From: Aquatica leii
Lineage: Eukaryota; Arthropoda; Insecta; Coleoptera; Lampyridae
Reading direction: 5' to 3'
Length of the DNA: 64,000 nt
NCBI GenBank assembly: GCA_035610365.1
Contig: CM069432.1
Coordinates: 236,558,104 to 236,622,103 of the forward strand
A model generated the notes under the pieces. The model was not told the origin of the DNA and made no database searches. It saw only the letters and a program-made list of their open reading frames with translations. Shown piece by piece: positions 34,543 to 45,439 of this stretch. A program made the translations under genes and the position numbers. Position 1 is the first letter of the stretch. Every line of letters starts with the position of its first letter.

Positions 34543-35355
34543 TTACTTATTAGTTTGTTTGTGTTGGACCAGTTGTCTTAATTTACACAACACTAGCTTA
34601 TGGTCACTTCCTATTTCTGCGGAATTGAGGCTTCTGACGTCTATTATTTGGGATGGATGTATTGCTCTGTTTGTGACTACATAATCTATTATGCCTTTAT
34701 ATTCTCTCGTGTTTTCCCATGTATTTTTAAGTTGCATTTTGTGGTTAAAAAATGTATTGTTGATTATTAGTTCATTACTTGTACAGAGTATGGTCATTCT
34801 TTCTCTAATTTAATTCGTTACATTTTTATTAAAACGTTGTTTGACACCTTGTATTATGTCACGTCCTATTCTATTATTGAAATCTCCGAGAATTACAATC
34901 GATTCTTCCTTTTTTATCGAATTAAGGGTCTCTTGTAAGTCATCACAAAATTTATTTTTATCATGGTTAGGTTTGCTATCTTCCGGTGCATATATCGCGA
35001 CGACATTCAGGGTCATTTTTTCGGCTTGTATTTTTGCTAGTACAATACGTTCTGATACGTATTGACAATCTTTTAAGCAATCCTTATATTTATTATGGAT
35101 CATTATGCCGACTCCTTCTTTAGCTCTAACTGGTTTTTCTACCCCGCTATATATAATTCTATAGTTATTAACTTGCGTTGTCCCTTTTCCTTTCTTTTTT
35201 GTCTCGGATATCGCACATATATCAATTTTGCTTTTATCCAATTCAATGATAACATCTTGGCCCCTGTTATTCCATGACCTTATGTTCCATGTCCCTATTC
35301 TTAACACATCAGTCTTTTTCCACGTGTTTGTCCGTTTTCGCGCATTAATCGTCAC
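34543..35355 (-). pseudogene. LINE apurinic-type endonuclease
   Basis: 34810-35355 reads VLRIGTWNIRSWNNRGQDVI, DICAISETKKKGKG, GVGIMIHNKYK, VVAIYAPEDSKPN and SIVILGDFNNRIGRD. The N of TWNIR, the E of SETK, the Y-A-P and the GDFN motifs are the metal-binding and catalytic positions of the exonuclease-endonuclease-phosphatase fold. 34543-34797 continues with YKGIIDYVVTNRAIHPS and AEIGSDHKLVLCKLRQL (the IDY and SDH motifs). A frame change near 34800 separates the halves. Otherwise the domain is complete. Confidence 0.85.
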
Positions 35356-35590
35356 CGTATTATCAATCGTATTCCGAGGCTTCGTTTGGGTACTTTAAGC
35401 GTTATAATCTTTTTTACCCCCATTAGGCTGCTAACCTTGCCAGGGAACCCCCCTCCTTCATCCGGGCTTGGGACCGGCAACAGTTCTTCTGAACTACTCA
35501 ATCCATCTAGTCACACTGCAGGCGGAGTTTTTTTTTTAAATCGATTCTTCAATATGACTTGTGACTGTCGATGATTTTCATTCTCCATGA

Positions 35591-37122
35591 CGTTTTATGG
35601 TGATTAAATCGCTACTTGTATTAGCCAAATGTGAGACACTGAAACGTTGAAAACTAGTGCGTGTCTTGTGAAATATTCCGGATTTAGCAATTTTGAATAT
35701 TCGGCAATAAGTTTAGGTCAATAGTATTAACTTAATAAGTGACGCTACTTTCAAGAAAGCTTGTAATTTAGCGCACTGTGCTATGGCAATGTTTTTATAT
35801 ATATTTAGAGATGATCGCAACATGGAGTAACCTGATCATAAGATTTTTAATTTTGTTACCCTACCAAATACGCAATTAAAATATGTTCTGATGTGCTGTG
35901 AATATTATTTTGCGTGCATCAAAGTTGAAAATTTTGAAATGTTTTTTCATACATCTCGCATGATATTTTGGTAGCAAGTTATTGACGACGTTTTCAGCTA
36001 TTTTTCGCTTTTCAGATATTATACGACTAATATTTTCTTCTGCATTTTTCATTTTCTAATATTTTAAATGAGAATATTATTGCAAGATAAATAAAAAATT
36101 ATTCAAACTTTCAAATTTAAATATATTGTTTTTAATATCAGTGATACCAACAGTCACGTTATAGAAAATCATTGATGCCTTTATTACTTTAAAAAACTTA
36201 AAACGTGCAAATTAGAAAAAAAAACAGCATAAAAAACTTGTTTCATACACGTCTTTTAGGAAAACTTGGACTCGTGCGAAAAAATCATTTTTCAATATAT
36301 CATTTTGCACCATTTTTGCTTTTGAAGGAATTAAACTTAAAGTTCTGATTAGTTAATACTAGACCTAAACGAAAAACTTTTTTATACACTGTTAGCTTAC
36401 TCAAAATAAATGGCTTTTCTTTCTCGTTCTTGTTTTCCGTGCAAATAATTGAGCATGTCTGCAAATGCATTAATTTTTACATCACGTGAGGAGTTCTATT
36501 GTATAATATTGTTTTCTATGACTGACTGCGATGTGTTTCATGTGCTTTTGATAAAGATGATTCAATTTATCACTCATTATAGTACGATTTTCATCAATAA
36601 GTTCTTATTGACAAACACGATTTTGGGGAACCTCTTGGGCATATTAACTATATACACAGTTCTTTCAGGTGTGGCCTGCTCTTCTATAAATGTAGGATTG
36701 TAAAATAGAAATTTTTGTTTGAATTGTGTAGCTACCCCGTCTATGAAACAAACGATGGTTTTGATGAATGTGTTTTTTTAGTGGATATGAATTGTGGTTA
36801 AGTAAGTGTGGATCAAAGATTTATTTTGTTGAATACCAGTACCTGTAAATACTCCTCCAGGCATAGGTAGTTTATAGGTTATCTTGCGGGAGATTGAGAA
36901 TCTAGTGATTTTTTGCGTAATTATTTGAAGTCTCCCTCTTAGAGGAGGGGGAAGTTATTGCATCGTCAAATAACGAAAAAGTGTTTTCCTTGATTTTTTA
37001 TATATTGAAAACCACAGTTGAAGCATTCAAAACACTTAAAACATAGAATAGCCCTGTTTAACAAATGTAAGATTACATCATTCTTAATATATAAAAATAG
37101 TGGTAAAATTTAAGAAAATTAG
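35591..37122. other. A+T-rich region without recognisable gene
   Basis: No coding similarity. The 84-codon open frame at 36449-36703 shows no domain and is not supported. Confidence 0.4.
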
Positions 37123-37310
37123 GTATTGTTATGATATATACGCCCGGAGAGCAACGTGGTACAGCCCGAGGGCTTCTGACCCGAAAGATGTACGCTAGTA
37201 GTGCATATAAGATTTTTTTATTTATTGACAAGTACTACTTTTTTCGTGAAACGTTCTTGAGTCTGGAGAATATTCGAGGTGATTTGAGAAAGAAACAGAA
37301 TATTCTAGAC
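37123..37310 (+). repeat. Dispersed repeat module A, copy 1
   Basis: Matches 42345-42534 in inverted orientation. Shared landmarks are ACGCCCGGA, GATGTACGC(T/C)AGTAGTGCAT and TTTTTTCGTGAAACGTTCTT. Both copies have an open frame (AYK/NFFLFIDxxYFFRETFL), but this follows from the DNA similarity and need not be coding. Confidence 0.7.
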
Positions 37311-37488
37311 ATAGCGAGTGTTTTAAAGGGTGTACCGTTGAGATACATGTTTGCGATTATTTTTTTAATAAGTTATCTATAAATTTGATTAGTGTTAAGT
37401 CTACAACAATACGATTAAATTATTAAGCACTTATACTAAGATGAGAACGTCTTCCGAGTTTGGACCGTGTCATTGTTGTAACCAAAGT

Positions 37489-37532
37489 TGCTAACGTTTC
37501 GCCCATTTTCGTTACGGGATTCATCAGGGCTT
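37489..37532 (-). ncRNA. Hammerhead-like motif, degenerate
   Basis: In minus sense: CTGATGA, an arm CCC...GGG enclosing GTAACGAAAAT, then GAAAC, GT and TAGC. The order of conserved boxes matches a hammerhead. The outer stem I cannot form beyond one pair, so it is probably inactive. It is likely the tail of a lost Penelope-like element. Confidence 0.3.
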
Positions 37533-37869
37533 GGGGGAAATCGAAGAACTCAAACAAGCAACCGAAATCTAACTAACAACTTCTCAAAAGTTAGGTAATC
37601 AACTGATGAACCAAACCAGATTCTAAACTAAAAGGTAAGAAAGAAAACGATAAATTTGAAAAAGCAAACGAAAATTGAAATTGCGGTTAATCAACGATAT
37701 CAGTAGACTCCACTTCCCTTTTTTATGTGGCTGATGTTTGTAGCATGTAATTAGAAGGCGTAAGGAGTTCTCACACCCCAGGTCGTACTTTATAGGTTGT
37801 GATTTAGCCCATTTAAAACTTATTTGAATTAGGCGGGCATAAAATCAGCATTCAACGTTTCCATCTCTA

Positions 37870-37932
37870 TAGCCATTTACATAGTATTATTCATGCATAG
37901 TAAATTTATACTATAAGATGGCTCTGTCTTGG
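37870..37932 (+). repeat. Dispersed repeat module C, copy 1
   Basis: Shares CATAGTAAATTTATACTATAA-like sequence and GATGGCTCTG with 46450-46520 in inverted orientation. Confidence 0.6.
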
Positions 37933-39164
37933 TATTTCACTCATGTTTAACTCATTGTTCTTTTTTACTTTTGTTTGCACAAGCTTTAATAAACTTTATT
38001 CGGGTTACTATTTAATTTTTTTTTAATTTGTCGTTTTAATGTATATAGTTTCCTCTATATACATTTACATACAAATACTTTTATTAAAGTGTTCTTATAC
38101 AAAATGTCCACTAAAAATAACTGTTTTGGTTATACATTGGTTACTAATAAATAGGGAAAGTCTTATTGTTTACAAAATACTAAGGTTTATGATTGTGATT
38201 AACAATAAATATTATTACTCTATGCTAAATACCAAACGGTATAACATAGAATTAAAGAAAATTTTCAGGATTTATTAAAACTTGTTCTAAATTTACTTTA
38301 AATTAAATGGAATGTGTATAAGTTAAATATTTATATTTTTTGGCTACGCAGAAAATCAGCCAACTAACATCAATACCAGAAATTGACAATTACGATGTGA
38401 TTGGTAAATTCTAATTTGAAACAATAAAATATCATCAAATGAAGAAGTTTATTTTGCTGAAAATGCGAAAATCTAATTTAAAAACTTATTTTTAAGCGAT
38501 TATAAACAATGAATTTAAACTCCATCTGTGGTATTACAACTTTTAATCCTAACGGCAAAATTTATTAATTAAGTAATGTTGCAAAGTTGTTTTTGAATTT
38601 AGGTCAGCACTTTATAAGGAATGGTTTTATTAGAAGACTATAAAAATTGAGGTTAATTTGGGATAGTTAACCTGTTTATAAAGTCGCTCGACGAGAGGAA
38701 ACGATAACAGTCTAAAATAAATGTATTCGGTATTTATGTAAAAAGATCCAATTAATAATGAAAAAAAAACATCAAATTCTTTTATTTGGAATCGGTTCAG
38801 TTTTGCTTGAAATATTTTTAGCGTTGTACGTTGTGTCTATGGAATTATGTTTGAAACAGTTATTAATGAATAATTTTAAAAGAAAAATCGGGACATTTTC
38901 CAAGAAAATAGCGTTTTTTAGGTTATGAAAGTTACACGCATTAGTTCATACAATACGTTACGTAGCTACATCATTGCATTTAACTTTCTACATGAATATT
39001 TAACATTTTTCTTTGACACTTCACTAATTTTCTGCTTCAAAAATGCATTATGTATACGCTAATCCTTATATAAATGTTTAGAATGCCTATGATTTATTTA
39101 TAAACTTTACATAAAATTACTTATAAGTGGATTAAATAAATTTAACAGCACTTTTCTTTTGCAG
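37933..39164. other. Intron of the flippase upstream of exon 39165 (or intergenic)
   Basis: A+T-rich with no recognisable element. The sequence immediately before 39165 ends in CTTTTCTTTTGCAG, a strong 3' splice site, so at least the nearest part is intron. Confidence 0.6.
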
Positions 39165-39369
39165 CGAAGCGGCTCGGTATAAAAAAGTTTTGTGGAAGGA
39201 AGTAAGGGTGGGTGATTTAATACATCTTTCGAATAATGAAATAGTACCAGCAGATATATTATTATTGCGTTCGAGCGATCCCAATGGAATTTGCTACATC
39301 GATACTGGACACTTGGACGGCGAAACAAATTTAAAACAAAGACAAGTTCCTCGGGCGTTTCTAAAAAAG
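39165..39369 (+). CDS. ATP10: ATP10-like P4-ATPase flippase, exon a (actuator domain start)
   Basis: The exon lies between CTTTTGCAG (3' splice) and AAAAAG|GTTAGT (5' splice). It has 205 nt: one base completing a split codon, then 68 codons ending in phase 0. It reads [68 protein letters not shown]. The D-G-E-T in LDGETNLK is the actuator-domain loop that drives dephosphorylation of P-type ATPases. The form DGETNLK with the preceding [16 protein letters not shown] is specific to P4 flippases, and the whole exon is closest to class-5 ATP10 proteins. The enzyme moves phospholipids to the cytosolic leaflet, usually with a CDC50 subunit. The family call is firm; which ATP10 paralogue it is was not resolved. 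Confidence 0.93.
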
Positions 39370-40551
39370 GTTAGTATAAAAAAATAACTACAAAAGAAAG
39401 TTTTGCATATGTAGTTCAGGTATTTAGGTCGTTTGCAAATTGTATAAAATAAAAGATTATTAGTATTAGCTGTGCACATAAACTAAAGCACGTTCTTATA
39501 GATATATAAATATTCTGATAAAACGCAATTTACATTTAATGCGTTTTGATTGGATAATGAATGATAATATATGAAGCTCAATTTTTATTATTTGTTTTAT
39601 CACTAAGAAGGTGATTAGCGCTCATATCAATACAAGTATGATATTTTAATAGTTTCTGGTACCCCTTCATTAAATGTCTATGCATTTTCTTAAAATTCTG
39701 CAAGTCAGCTACACTCTAATGTTGCATAACAATGTATTCAGATTTTTATAGCTACCGTAAAAATAGACAAACACAACTTTTTAAACACAAGTTTGTTTTC
39801 AGGGAAAACTGTCTACGTACGTCATATATATATACCGAAATTTGTTTGTCCTTCGAAACGCATATTCAACTGAATCCTTACTTGTAGAAAAATACTAAAG
39901 CAACTGACTAAAATCTTGTGTACATTTTTCGTATATGAATTATTGTAGTGATTAATTACTTTACGAAAATTAAAATTTTAATTTTGCCAATTTTTTTTTA
40001 GAACATTTAGCACAGTGAATCTACACTCCGCAAAGATCTCAAACAACAAAACAAAAATAAAAATATTTTACCTGAAATAATGTCAAGAAATTTATAGAGA
40101 TAAGTTCATTCCTATCGCTTTTAAGCTTTAATGTATTAAACATTACTGTTTTATATACATTGTGCAATTTTTCTGTAAAAATGTGTATTTGAATGTGGCA
40201 ATGTAGGATAATTTGATAACGACTTTTTTGTGCTACCCTCATTGAAATCACTAAATATTCGTTCGTTAGTGTAGTTACGTAACGACGAACTCTTAAGTTA
40301 CAAAGTAGAAAATCGAAGTCTACATAAAACTATGATTTGAAAATCAATTATAATTTAAGTAGAAGTGTGTGTCTGGTAGAAAATCTTTAGAAAACTTCTG
40401 AAATTTAGTTAAAATTAGAAGAAACACGTTTTAAAAATTAAAAAAAAAACAATCTCATTTCTATATTATTTTATTTTTATTTTTTATTTTTTATAGATTC
40501 TCAAAACCTTCCCATTACTTAATTTTAATTTTTATTTTTATATTTTAATAA

Positions 40552-40588
40552 ACGCTACATGTTTCGACAAATTGTCATCTTCAGGCGT
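40552..40588 (-). ncRNA. Hammerhead-ribozyme-like motif, left arm
   Basis: Exact reverse complement of 40757-40793; see that entry for the fold. Confidence 0.55.
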
Positions 40589-40756
40589 ATAATTAGAATT
40601 GAAAAATCAAACTTCAAATATTACATAAACTTTAAAAAATAATAATTATAGAAATCAACATATATTAATCAAATTAAAAATGGTTAAATATTTGAAGTTT
40701 GACAAATTTCAAAATTTTATGTATTATTTGAAGTTTGATTTTTCAATTTTAATTAT

Positions 40757-40793
40757 ACGCCTGAAGATGACAATTTGTCGAAACATGTAGCGT
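40757..40793 (+). ncRNA. Hammerhead-ribozyme-like motif, right arm
   Basis: ACGC, then CTGAAGA (CUGANGA box), then stem II GACA-ATT-TGTC, then GAAA, CATG (one-pair stem III), TA (the U-H cleavage position), then GCGT, which pairs perfectly with the first ACGC as stem I. Every conserved hammerhead box is present in order within 37 nt. Such minimal hammerheads with tiny stem III are described for Penelope-like elements. The fold was drawn by hand and not computed. Confidence 0.55.
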
Positions 40794-41159
40794 TTATTAA
40801 AATATAAAAATAAAAATTAAAATTAAGTAATGGGAAGGTTTTGAGAACCTATAAAAAATAAAAATAAAATAATATACCTAATATAATAAACCCATTTTGA
40901 GTTACTAAAGAATAAATGGAAAAAATAAACTTTAATCTCATTTCTACCTTTGAAATAGATTTTGATCTAAAAAAAATCATTGTTACAATTTTATGTCAAT
41001 TTTGTGAAAAAAGTGATTGTTTATAGTTTGTTCTCTACATTCTAACTTAATTTGTATATTTAACAAAAATATTAAAAACCTAATATGTAAATAATGTATG
41101 CATATTAACAAAACAACATTTAGGTCTTTGTAATCTTTGCATACTGTCGCACTACAATA

Positions 41160-42290
41160 TTTACCTAAAGGGGTGCGACAATGATGGCATGTACTTGGGT
41201 GTTCTTATCTGCTTTTTTGGGCATTGTCCACATCTCACGTGCTTGTGGGTCGTATTAAACTTCTTGGCCTAGGATACTAGTAACGGAATAACGCAGTATG
41301 CGTGGCAGGCGCAAAACATGTTTTCAAATGGGGGTTTACCCAATTCACGAGCTAAAGATGTTATCAAATCCAGTTGGCTTTGCTATTAGTTTCCCTGGAT
41401 GTGCTGACCAAATCACATAGACAGTCACCCTACTGATGTTGATCAGTTGGTAGAAGATAGACCACCATCTGATCGTTCGGTTTGTTGAGTAAAATGTGCA
41501 CTGCTATGGCGCATGGAAGACAACACGAGCACAACTTTGTTCTGCTTAGACACAAACTATAACAATGTAGGGTAAGGTTTTCTTTTTGCATTTGAGAACT
41601 CAGGAGGAACTACTTTTTTGTTTTTTTTTTTTTGAAGAGTTTTCTCATAGGTAAGACTTCTCGTGAGTAACTCTTCAGCCGGGAATACGGAAAAGAATCA
41701 GTGGTCGGTCATAATGTTCCGGTTAGTTCACTCCATCGAAGCTACAAGTTTCAAAACAACTTGATATTGTTTTCTCTTTTTCAGTCAGCGTTGCACCGTC
41801 AACGTCTAATAAGTGCTGGCATTATTTAATTCCATCGGTTTGATTCCGTATTTACGGGGCTTCTGTGGGATGTACGACAATGGTCCTTACAATCAGTCAC
41901 CATATTCGCCAGTAGAAGAGCATGATTGTCAGTTTTTGATAAACTCATTGAATATTTGGGAGTACCGGGTTATTTTTATTTCCTGTCGAAAACATCATCA
42001 AAACGAATGTATTCGTCGCGAAGAGCGAGTTTAAATCTTTTTTATTTGATTTGAAGACCAAAAACATTGGGATTTTTATAAAAACTTTCAGATTATCTAT
42101 GAATATGTCTTCATATTCAGTACGCGATGTATCTTTCAGCTATTCCGTTACTTAGTTTCTTGTTCCAGAAAGTATCGCGAATGTACAAAATGACATTACG
42201 CTGTTTTGTGACAGCATTTCGTTTAGGCTCCACTTGTATTTGTTCTTACCATGAATTCCACTACTAAGTCGTTTTTGTTTTATAGTCAAA
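41160..42290 (-). pseudogene. piggyBac-like transposase remnant
   Basis: Minus-strand fragments follow the order of a piggyBac-derived transposase. RDEYIRFDDVFDRK near 42000 corresponds to the CIRFDDxxTR block. NEFIKN, SSTGEYGD and YIPQKPRKYGIKPMELNNAS at 41815-41960 correspond to the FRGR..QYIPSKPxKYGIK region that follows the first catalytic Asp. CTFYSTNRTIRWWSIFYQLI near 41440-41500 corresponds to the RKTxRWW..IFYHLLD block. KHVRCGQCPKK near 41200-41240 is a remnant of the Cys-rich C-terminal finger. Many stops and shifts are present. No terminal repeats or TTAA duplication were identified. Confidence 0.7.
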
Positions 42291-42344
42291 GGTTACTGAC
42301 TACCTTTTCTTTCATTTGTCTTTTATGTTTTCACCTTATCTTTG

Positions 42345-42534
42345 TTTAGAATATTCTGTTTCTTTCTTAAATCGCCTTGAATATTCTCCAGATTCAAGAA
42401 CGTTTCACGAAAAAAGTAACACGTGTCAATAAATAAAAAAAAATTGTATGCACTACTGGCGTACATCTTTTGGGCTAGACGGCCTCGGGCGGTATCCCGT
42501 TGCTTTCCGGGCGTAATCGTTGTAATAATGCTTT
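42345..42534 (-). repeat. Dispersed repeat module A, copy 2
   Basis: Inverted partner of 37123-37310, about 85% alike by eye. Together they form an inverted pair spanning about 5.4 kb that includes an exon of the flippase. Confidence 0.7.
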
Positions 42535-42829
42535 TACTGCACAAATACCTATTAAATTAAAAAAGGTTTCTAAATGTAGTTTTATACTTAAAAAATATAA
42601 TTTGTTTATAAATTAGTATAAACAAATAAAAAAATTTTGTTGCCAACAACTAATATCAAACATATTTATAGCGTAAGTCAATATCTTACGTTTTCTATTT
42701 TACCAGAATTTTTGTTAATAGAAAATATCCAATAATTGTGGTGTTTTTAGAATGTGATAATTTTTTGCTAATGGTTTATTTTAATATAAATACTAAATAG
42801 TTGCTTTTTGTAGATGGTATTTGGAATAA

Positions 42830-42905
42830 TCTTGTATTAATACAAACTTTATAACCGCTTTGAAGTTGCATTTAACTTTGAAAAAACAAACGCATTTGAA
42901 TTATG
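42830..42905 (+). repeat. Dispersed repeat module B with a single 24-bp unit
   Basis: Shares TTGAAGTTGCATTT and GAAAAAACAAACGCATTTGA with the reverse complement of 46560-46700, where the 24-bp unit is repeated several times. Confidence 0.6.
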
Positions 42906-45224
42906 ATCATCCGGAAATACTGATGTGCTGATGATCCACAAAAGGGTGAAACGACCGTACACTGGTGCTCTCTGGTGGTAATTTTTGTACTGATATAATT
43001 ACTTTTCAATATATTCGTTGGTGGATTACAATCGTGTATTATTCGATACATTTTTCGAATTTTCGCTCATTAACCACGAGATAGCGTCGACCACAAAATT
43101 TTGATATAGTTTATAAACTAATAATGTATCTATTTGCACAAACAACTTTACGTGCCGTCAGGGGGTGGTTTTTTAAAATATATATTAAAATGTACATCAT
43201 GAAAATGTAAAATAGATTTTTTTTTTAAAAATAAGGATCTGTAATAGTATAGATGTATTACATAATGTATGTGATACCCTGGTCTAATAAAACTATATAG
43301 TCAAACAACCCTAAGTGCCTTCCGAGAGTGAAAATTTGGTAACATAAACGAAGTATTTGCCGCAGCTCAGTGGTAACCGTTGTGAATTATATTTGAAAAT
43401 CAGTAACAGTTTGAAAAAACTCAAATGTAAAAGCCAAAGTCAAAACCAAAAGGGAGCCATGAAGGTTAATAGCTTAACTAGGCATCTGGACCTTGCCAAC
43501 CAGAAAACACGTTATGCGATGTACACACTATTAGAACCTACCTTTCAGTGTGTAGTTACTAAATTGCAAAAAAACAAATCAACAAAAAATTGACTCGCGA
43601 ACAGGTTAATTCATTAGCTCCGTTACATTTGAGTAATTTAACATTTATTACATAGAAGAAATAGACTAAAAATGCAATGCAATGAATGAAAATAAATTCA
43701 TAATAAAATAATCGATTCCAAAATTTAGTTTAAAAAAAAAGAAATAAAGCAATTATAATTTACGTAGCGTCTTTTGACTAGAGTAACGTACATTTTTTTT
43801 GTGTTGCCTTTTGTAAAATTTTATTCTTTTATGAAAACGTTAAAAAAAAAATTTGAAATCACCAGAAATATCTTTGTACTAAATGTATTACTAAATCTGT
43901 CAAATTTGACACTAAATTTTGAAATAGTTTTCAATTTTAACTGAATTTCAAGATTTTTTAAATGACTTATTTAACACATTTTATGTTGATTTTTAGTTTT
44001 CATTTTCCATTCTAAAGCCTTTTTTGCCTATTGCGTAACACTACTAATGAGCGAATATTGGCGTTTACGATGTTGGTAGCACAAAAAATAAATTACCTAA
44101 TAAATTTTACTGAAAAGTAAATAGAAATTAAAATGATAATAAAAACTCAATTAAATTAAATTCGAAGTCCTTTGGGTTCGCAAAATTAATTAAGTCAAAT
44201 AAAGAAACTTAAATAGTTATAATAACAAAAAAAAACACAAAAAATATCTTAATTTAATCGAGGGTATAGTCACTTTAATTTTCTGCTCTAAATTTGATTA
44301 ACTGTCTTCAATCGCAAATCACCAAAATGTGCATTTACACCAAACTGAAGCGTCGGTATTACATTAAATCGTAATAAGCGGTAATTTACAAACTTAAGTA
44401 TTTAGTCGAAGCTTTTTTGCAAATAATAGCAAAAGAAACGGTGTAATAGCTACTTTAAATACCTGGTTCTAACCATGATGTTTGGGAGACGTGTTCTCCT
44501 GGTTACCAGTAGTCCCCAGACGAGGTAGACGATGGAGCTTTCATAATTGCCGCTATGATTTGGGGCGATCCGCCTTAAGCGAAAATAGGTAATGAAAGTA
44601 AGAAACTAAAGTTTCTATCACATTACTACACGGGAACACTTGGTTGTGTTTGACAAGCGATTAAATCCGTTAACAAAACGAAAACGAAGCATTAAACTCT
44701 CAACAAATTTCACAAACAAATTGTTATGCAGCAAATTGCTACCTTCAATTTATAGAAATTGTGGCACTACTACCTGTTAATGTCTGAAATTGGATTAGAA
44801 TTAACCTAATTAACTAAAAGTGATCTCTTTTACAAACGTTCACGTACTGCAAATATAGTTTTCAAAATAAACCCCGTATGATCAAAATGCAACAAACAGA
44901 GATGCAAAATTATTATAAAACACGTGAGCTTGGAAGAGGTTTATTCACCTCTTACATGCAATTGCAAGCAAAGATAATGAAATATGAACGAAGCTCTTAA
45001 TAGTGTTAAAATAAAAAAACTACCATAATATCGAATGTCAGTCAGAAACATAAATTATAATGCAAATTAATTGGAAACAAAAACTACTTGAAAATTTGAA
45101 ATGACAAAGATGATTTGAAATACGTCAAACCAATTAACTAAAAGCATTCAAATCTTGATTAAATGCAAACGTCAAATTAAAACGATTGTAGATACGAGAG
45201 TATCTCATAAAGTAGTTACAAAAA
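42906..45224. other. Intronic region, low-complexity, no gene
   Basis: Includes 43225-43350, a diverged copy of the sequence flanking the Tc1 element at 45230-45350 (shared GGTCTAATAAA and TATATAGTCAAACAA). The 78-codon frame at 43357-43593 has no recognisable domain. Confidence 0.45.
43225..43350 (+). repeat. Repeat paired with 45230-45350
   Basis: Same orientation. Landmarks are GGATCTGTA, GATACC(C/A)TGGTCTAATAAA and TATATAGTCAAACAA, followed by AGTGCC. It probably marks the end of the same transposon family that includes the Tc1 remnant at 45.4 kb. Confidence 0.6.
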
Positions 45225-45229
45225 TTTGT

Positions 45230-45350
45230 TCAAAAATACGGATCTGTACTTGGACGACAGATTTTTTATATAATGTAGGCGATACCATGGTCTAATAAAC
45301 CTATATAGTCAAACAAGTGCCGTCAGAAGGCGAGAATTTGAAAAAAAATG
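45230..45350 (+). repeat. Repeat paired with 43225-43350, next to Tc1 remnant
   Basis: Direct repeat partner of 43225-43350. It lies immediately outside the C-terminal end of the Tc1 transposase and may be that element's terminal region. Confidence 0.6.
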
Positions 45351-45439
45351 AATACTTATGTCAGTGACATTAAAAGGAATTTTTGACAATGTGGTTATTC
45401 ACATCAAGAATGGAACAATAACATTTGCAAGAAATTTCA

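Larger units (their letters stand above)
32540..35590 (-). mobile_element. RTE-like non-LTR retrotransposon (LINE), degenerate
   Basis: The minus-strand order is endonuclease, reverse transcriptase, C-terminal basic tail, then a 3' end made of a short GAA-rich simple repeat (CTTCTTC-type on the + strand at 32540-32567). The 5' region around 35420-35590 is GC-richer and begins with an ATG at 35588 that opens a short frame (MENENHRQSQVILKN). Length is about 3.05 kb. The endonuclease style and repeat tail point to an RTE-like clade, but clade assignment by eye is tentative. Confidence 0.8.
40451..40946. mobile_element. Mirror-image Penelope-type insertion with 13-bp target duplication
   Basis: Two arms of about 170 bp (40464-40633 and 40711-40880) are near-perfect reverse complements separated by about 78 bp. 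Each arm carries the same hammerhead-like motif. The insertion is bounded by identical 13-mers, AATCTCATTTCTA, at 40451-40463 and 40934-40946, which I read as the duplicated target. A tail of about 50 bp that is not mirrored lies at 40881-40933. There is no coding capacity. Head-to-head copies and variable-length target duplications are known for Penelope-like elements. Confidence 0.75.

Noticed and set aside
43360-43375. CAGCTCAGTGGTAA resembling a tRNA A box (similar string at 56848)
   Set aside because: No B box or cloverleaf follows at either site, so neither a tRNA nor a tRNA-derived SINE is supported. The two regions share only short strings (CTCAGTGGTAA, GCCATGAA, CCTACCTT).
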